This document shows positions 62,508 through 64,000 of a DNA stretch of 64,000 bases, in pieces. The notes below the pieces were generated by a model that saw only the letters and a program-made list of their open reading frames with translations, was not told the origin of the DNA and did no database searches. The translations under genes and the position numbers were made by a program. Within the stretch, counting starts at the first letter, position 1; every line of letters begins with the position of its first letter. Source of the stretch: CAVSUZ01 sp963791885 (lineage in GTDB: Bacteria > Pseudomonadota > Alphaproteobacteria > Acetobacterales > Acetobacteraceae). The stretch spans positions 1,426,001 through 1,490,000 of the forward strand of contig CAWBUL010000006.1 in assembly GCA_963791885.1 (NCBI GenBank). The letters are read 5' to 3'.

Positions 62508-64000
62508 TCACTCCGCCGCAATCCGTGTCTGCCGGTTCACCAGCCGCGCGTAAGCCCCGCCAGCCGCCAGCAACGCCGCATGTGTGCCCGCCTCGACAAC
62601 CCGCCCCGCCTCCATCACCAGAATCATATCCGCGTTCTGGATCGTGGACAGCCGGTGCGCGATAATCAGACATGTGCGCTCCGCCATCAGCTCATCGAGT
62701 GATGCCCGAATCCGCTGCTCGCTGATCGTATCAAGATGCGACGTCGCCTCGTCCAAAATCAGGATCGGCGCATCCTTCAGGAACGCCCGCGCGATCGAGA
62801 TCCGCTGCCGCTGCCCCCCGACAGCTGCACCCCGCGCTCACCCACGCGGGTTGCCAGCCCCTCCGGCAGACGCCGCACGAAATCGCCCAGCGCCGCGCGC
62901 TTGATCGCGCGCTCGACATCCGCATCCGACACGTCGTGACCCGCCAGGCGGATATTCGCCTCCAGCGTGTCGTTGAACAGATACGTATCCTGCGCAACCA
63001 GTGCGATATGCCGCCGCAGACCGTCCAGTTGGATCGCTCGCAGATCCGTCCCGCCCAGAGTGACGCGCCCCGTCTCCGGGTCCCAGAACCGCAGCAGCAG
63101 ATTGGCGACCGTGGACTTTCCCGCGCCTGAGGCGCCGACCAGCGCCACCGTGCTTCCCGGCTTCATCCGGAACGTCACGTCCTCCAGCGCCGGCACTGCC
63201 CGCCCCGGATAGGTGAAGCGCACTGCGTCGAACCGCACCTCCGGCTCTGCCGGCACCGGCAATGTCCCATCCGTGATCGGCTCCGGTTCCAACTCCACGA
63301 CATGGAGCCTCCGTGTGGAGGCGATCGTGTCCGCCAATTGCCGCCCCACCTGGCTGACTTCGGATACCGGCATGAACGCCGCCACCGACAGCAGCACAAG
63401 CAGCGGCAGCAAGGTGTGCGGGAACCATCCGTGCGCCGACAGCACTGCGCCCAACAGCGCCACGGCCAATCCGCCCAACCCCGTCGCGATCTCCAGCCCC
63501 GCCGTCTGTGTCGCGAGATCGTTCAGCAGGCGCAGCCGTTTCGTCTGATACAACTCGATATCCGCAAGAAACACCGCCCGTCGCCGTCCGACCGCGCCGA
63601 ACGCCAGCAGTTCCGCCAGCCCCTGGATCGTCTCCGTCAGATGCGCGCCGATCTGCCCCAGCGCCCCGCGCGCTTCGCTGCCCAACCGGTCGATCTCGCC
63701 CCGCGCGAATACCGGCGCCAGCCCCGCCCAGGCCAGGAATGGCAGCAGCACCAAAGCCAGTGGCCACGACACCACCCCCAGTACAGCCAACACGCCCAAC
63801 GGGATCAGCGCCGCGACGAAAGCGGGCGCCACCGTGTGGGCGTAAAAATACTCGACCGTCTCGATATCCTGCGTCGCCAGCGCCACCAGATCGCCCGAAC
63901 GCCGCCGCAGCAGGTAGGCCGGCGCCAGCCGGTCCAGCTTGTCCAACAGCGCGATGCGCATCTCCGCCAGCAGCTGATAGGCCATGGCGTGCGCCATCCA
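62508..64000 (-). pseudogene. ABC exporter (membrane plus ATPase domains), frameshifted and cut by the right edge
   Basis: Only the C-terminal part of the gene is present; its start lies beyond 64000. The membrane domain has RSGDLVALATQDIETVEYFYAH and the coupling helices of type IV exporters. Walker A is GASGAGKSTVAN. The signature region is broken: the frame reads QLSGGSGSGSRSRG, while restoring one base in the C6 run at 62814-62819 gives LSGGQRQRISIARA. The second frame continues to Walker B and MDEATSHLD. A homopolymer miscount is the simplest explanation. It is convergent with the MutS-like pair, 18 bases apart. The exported substrate is unknown. Confidence 0.8.

Overview
The window is a high-GC, densely packed stretch of a bacterial chromosome. 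Gene families, GC-rich codon use and organisation (HyuA/HyuB catabolic operons, Ssu-, Liv- and Dpp-type ABC importers, an IdnO/IdnD pair, a YfhM-PbpC pair) suggest an alphaproteobacterium, possibly Acetobacteraceae/Rhodospirillales. This is inference; no rRNA or other taxonomic marker is present. I saw no tRNA, rRNA or CRISPR array.

Layout. (1) 1-11.1 kb: a GntR regulator lies between two divergent hydantoinase-type units. The rightward operon encodes an AtuA-like protein, DUF4387, HyuB, HyuA, MmgE/PrpD and a complete SsuABC-like importer. (2) 11.3-18.4 kb: a thioester alpha-2-macroglobulin (frameshifted) and penicillin-binding protein 1C. (3) 18.5-22.3 kb: a DUF47/PhoU-like protein (frameshifted) and a half-length pyruvate phosphate dikinase, behind an FNR/FixK-type box and followed by an IS3-family transposase remnant. 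(4) 22.3-30.2 kb: a branched-chain-type ABC importer with two paralogous binding proteins and an acyl-CoA synthetase. (5) 30.2-45.2 kb: a luciferase-like oxidoreductase, an IclR regulator, and a long operon of OYE-type reductase, MalY-like C-S lyase, FAD oxidase, BisC/DMSO-reductase-like molybdoenzyme, VOC protein and Dpp-type importer. (6) 45.2-50.7 kb: small metabolic genes including a sulfurtransferase, a PEP-mutase-like enzyme, a 2-hydroxyacid dehydrogenase and divergent gluconate and idonate 5-dehydrogenases. (7) 50.8-62.5 kb: a fluoride regulon. (8) 62.5-64 kb: a frameshifted ABC exporter running off the right edge.

The most interesting system is the fluoride regulon. Two divergent fluoride (crcB-motif) riboswitches sit about 150 bp apart. 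In both, the 3' strand of the aptamer can pair perfectly over 7 nt with a downstream Shine-Dalgarno region. The leftward arm drives an eight-gene set: a hydrogenase-4/formate-hydrogenlyase-like membrane complex whose large subunit has lost all four Ni-Fe ligand cysteines (an Ehr-type complex), then the fluoride channel CrcB and a DUF190 protein. The rightward arm drives two tandem MutS-like ATPases.

Six conserved genes carry an apparent single-base indel (near 14387, 19220, 41366, 53133, 60800 and 62814-62819). In each, both halves remain conserved. Either the assembly contains indel errors, one of them in a C6 run, or the strain is losing genes. Reads should be checked before calling these pseudogenes.
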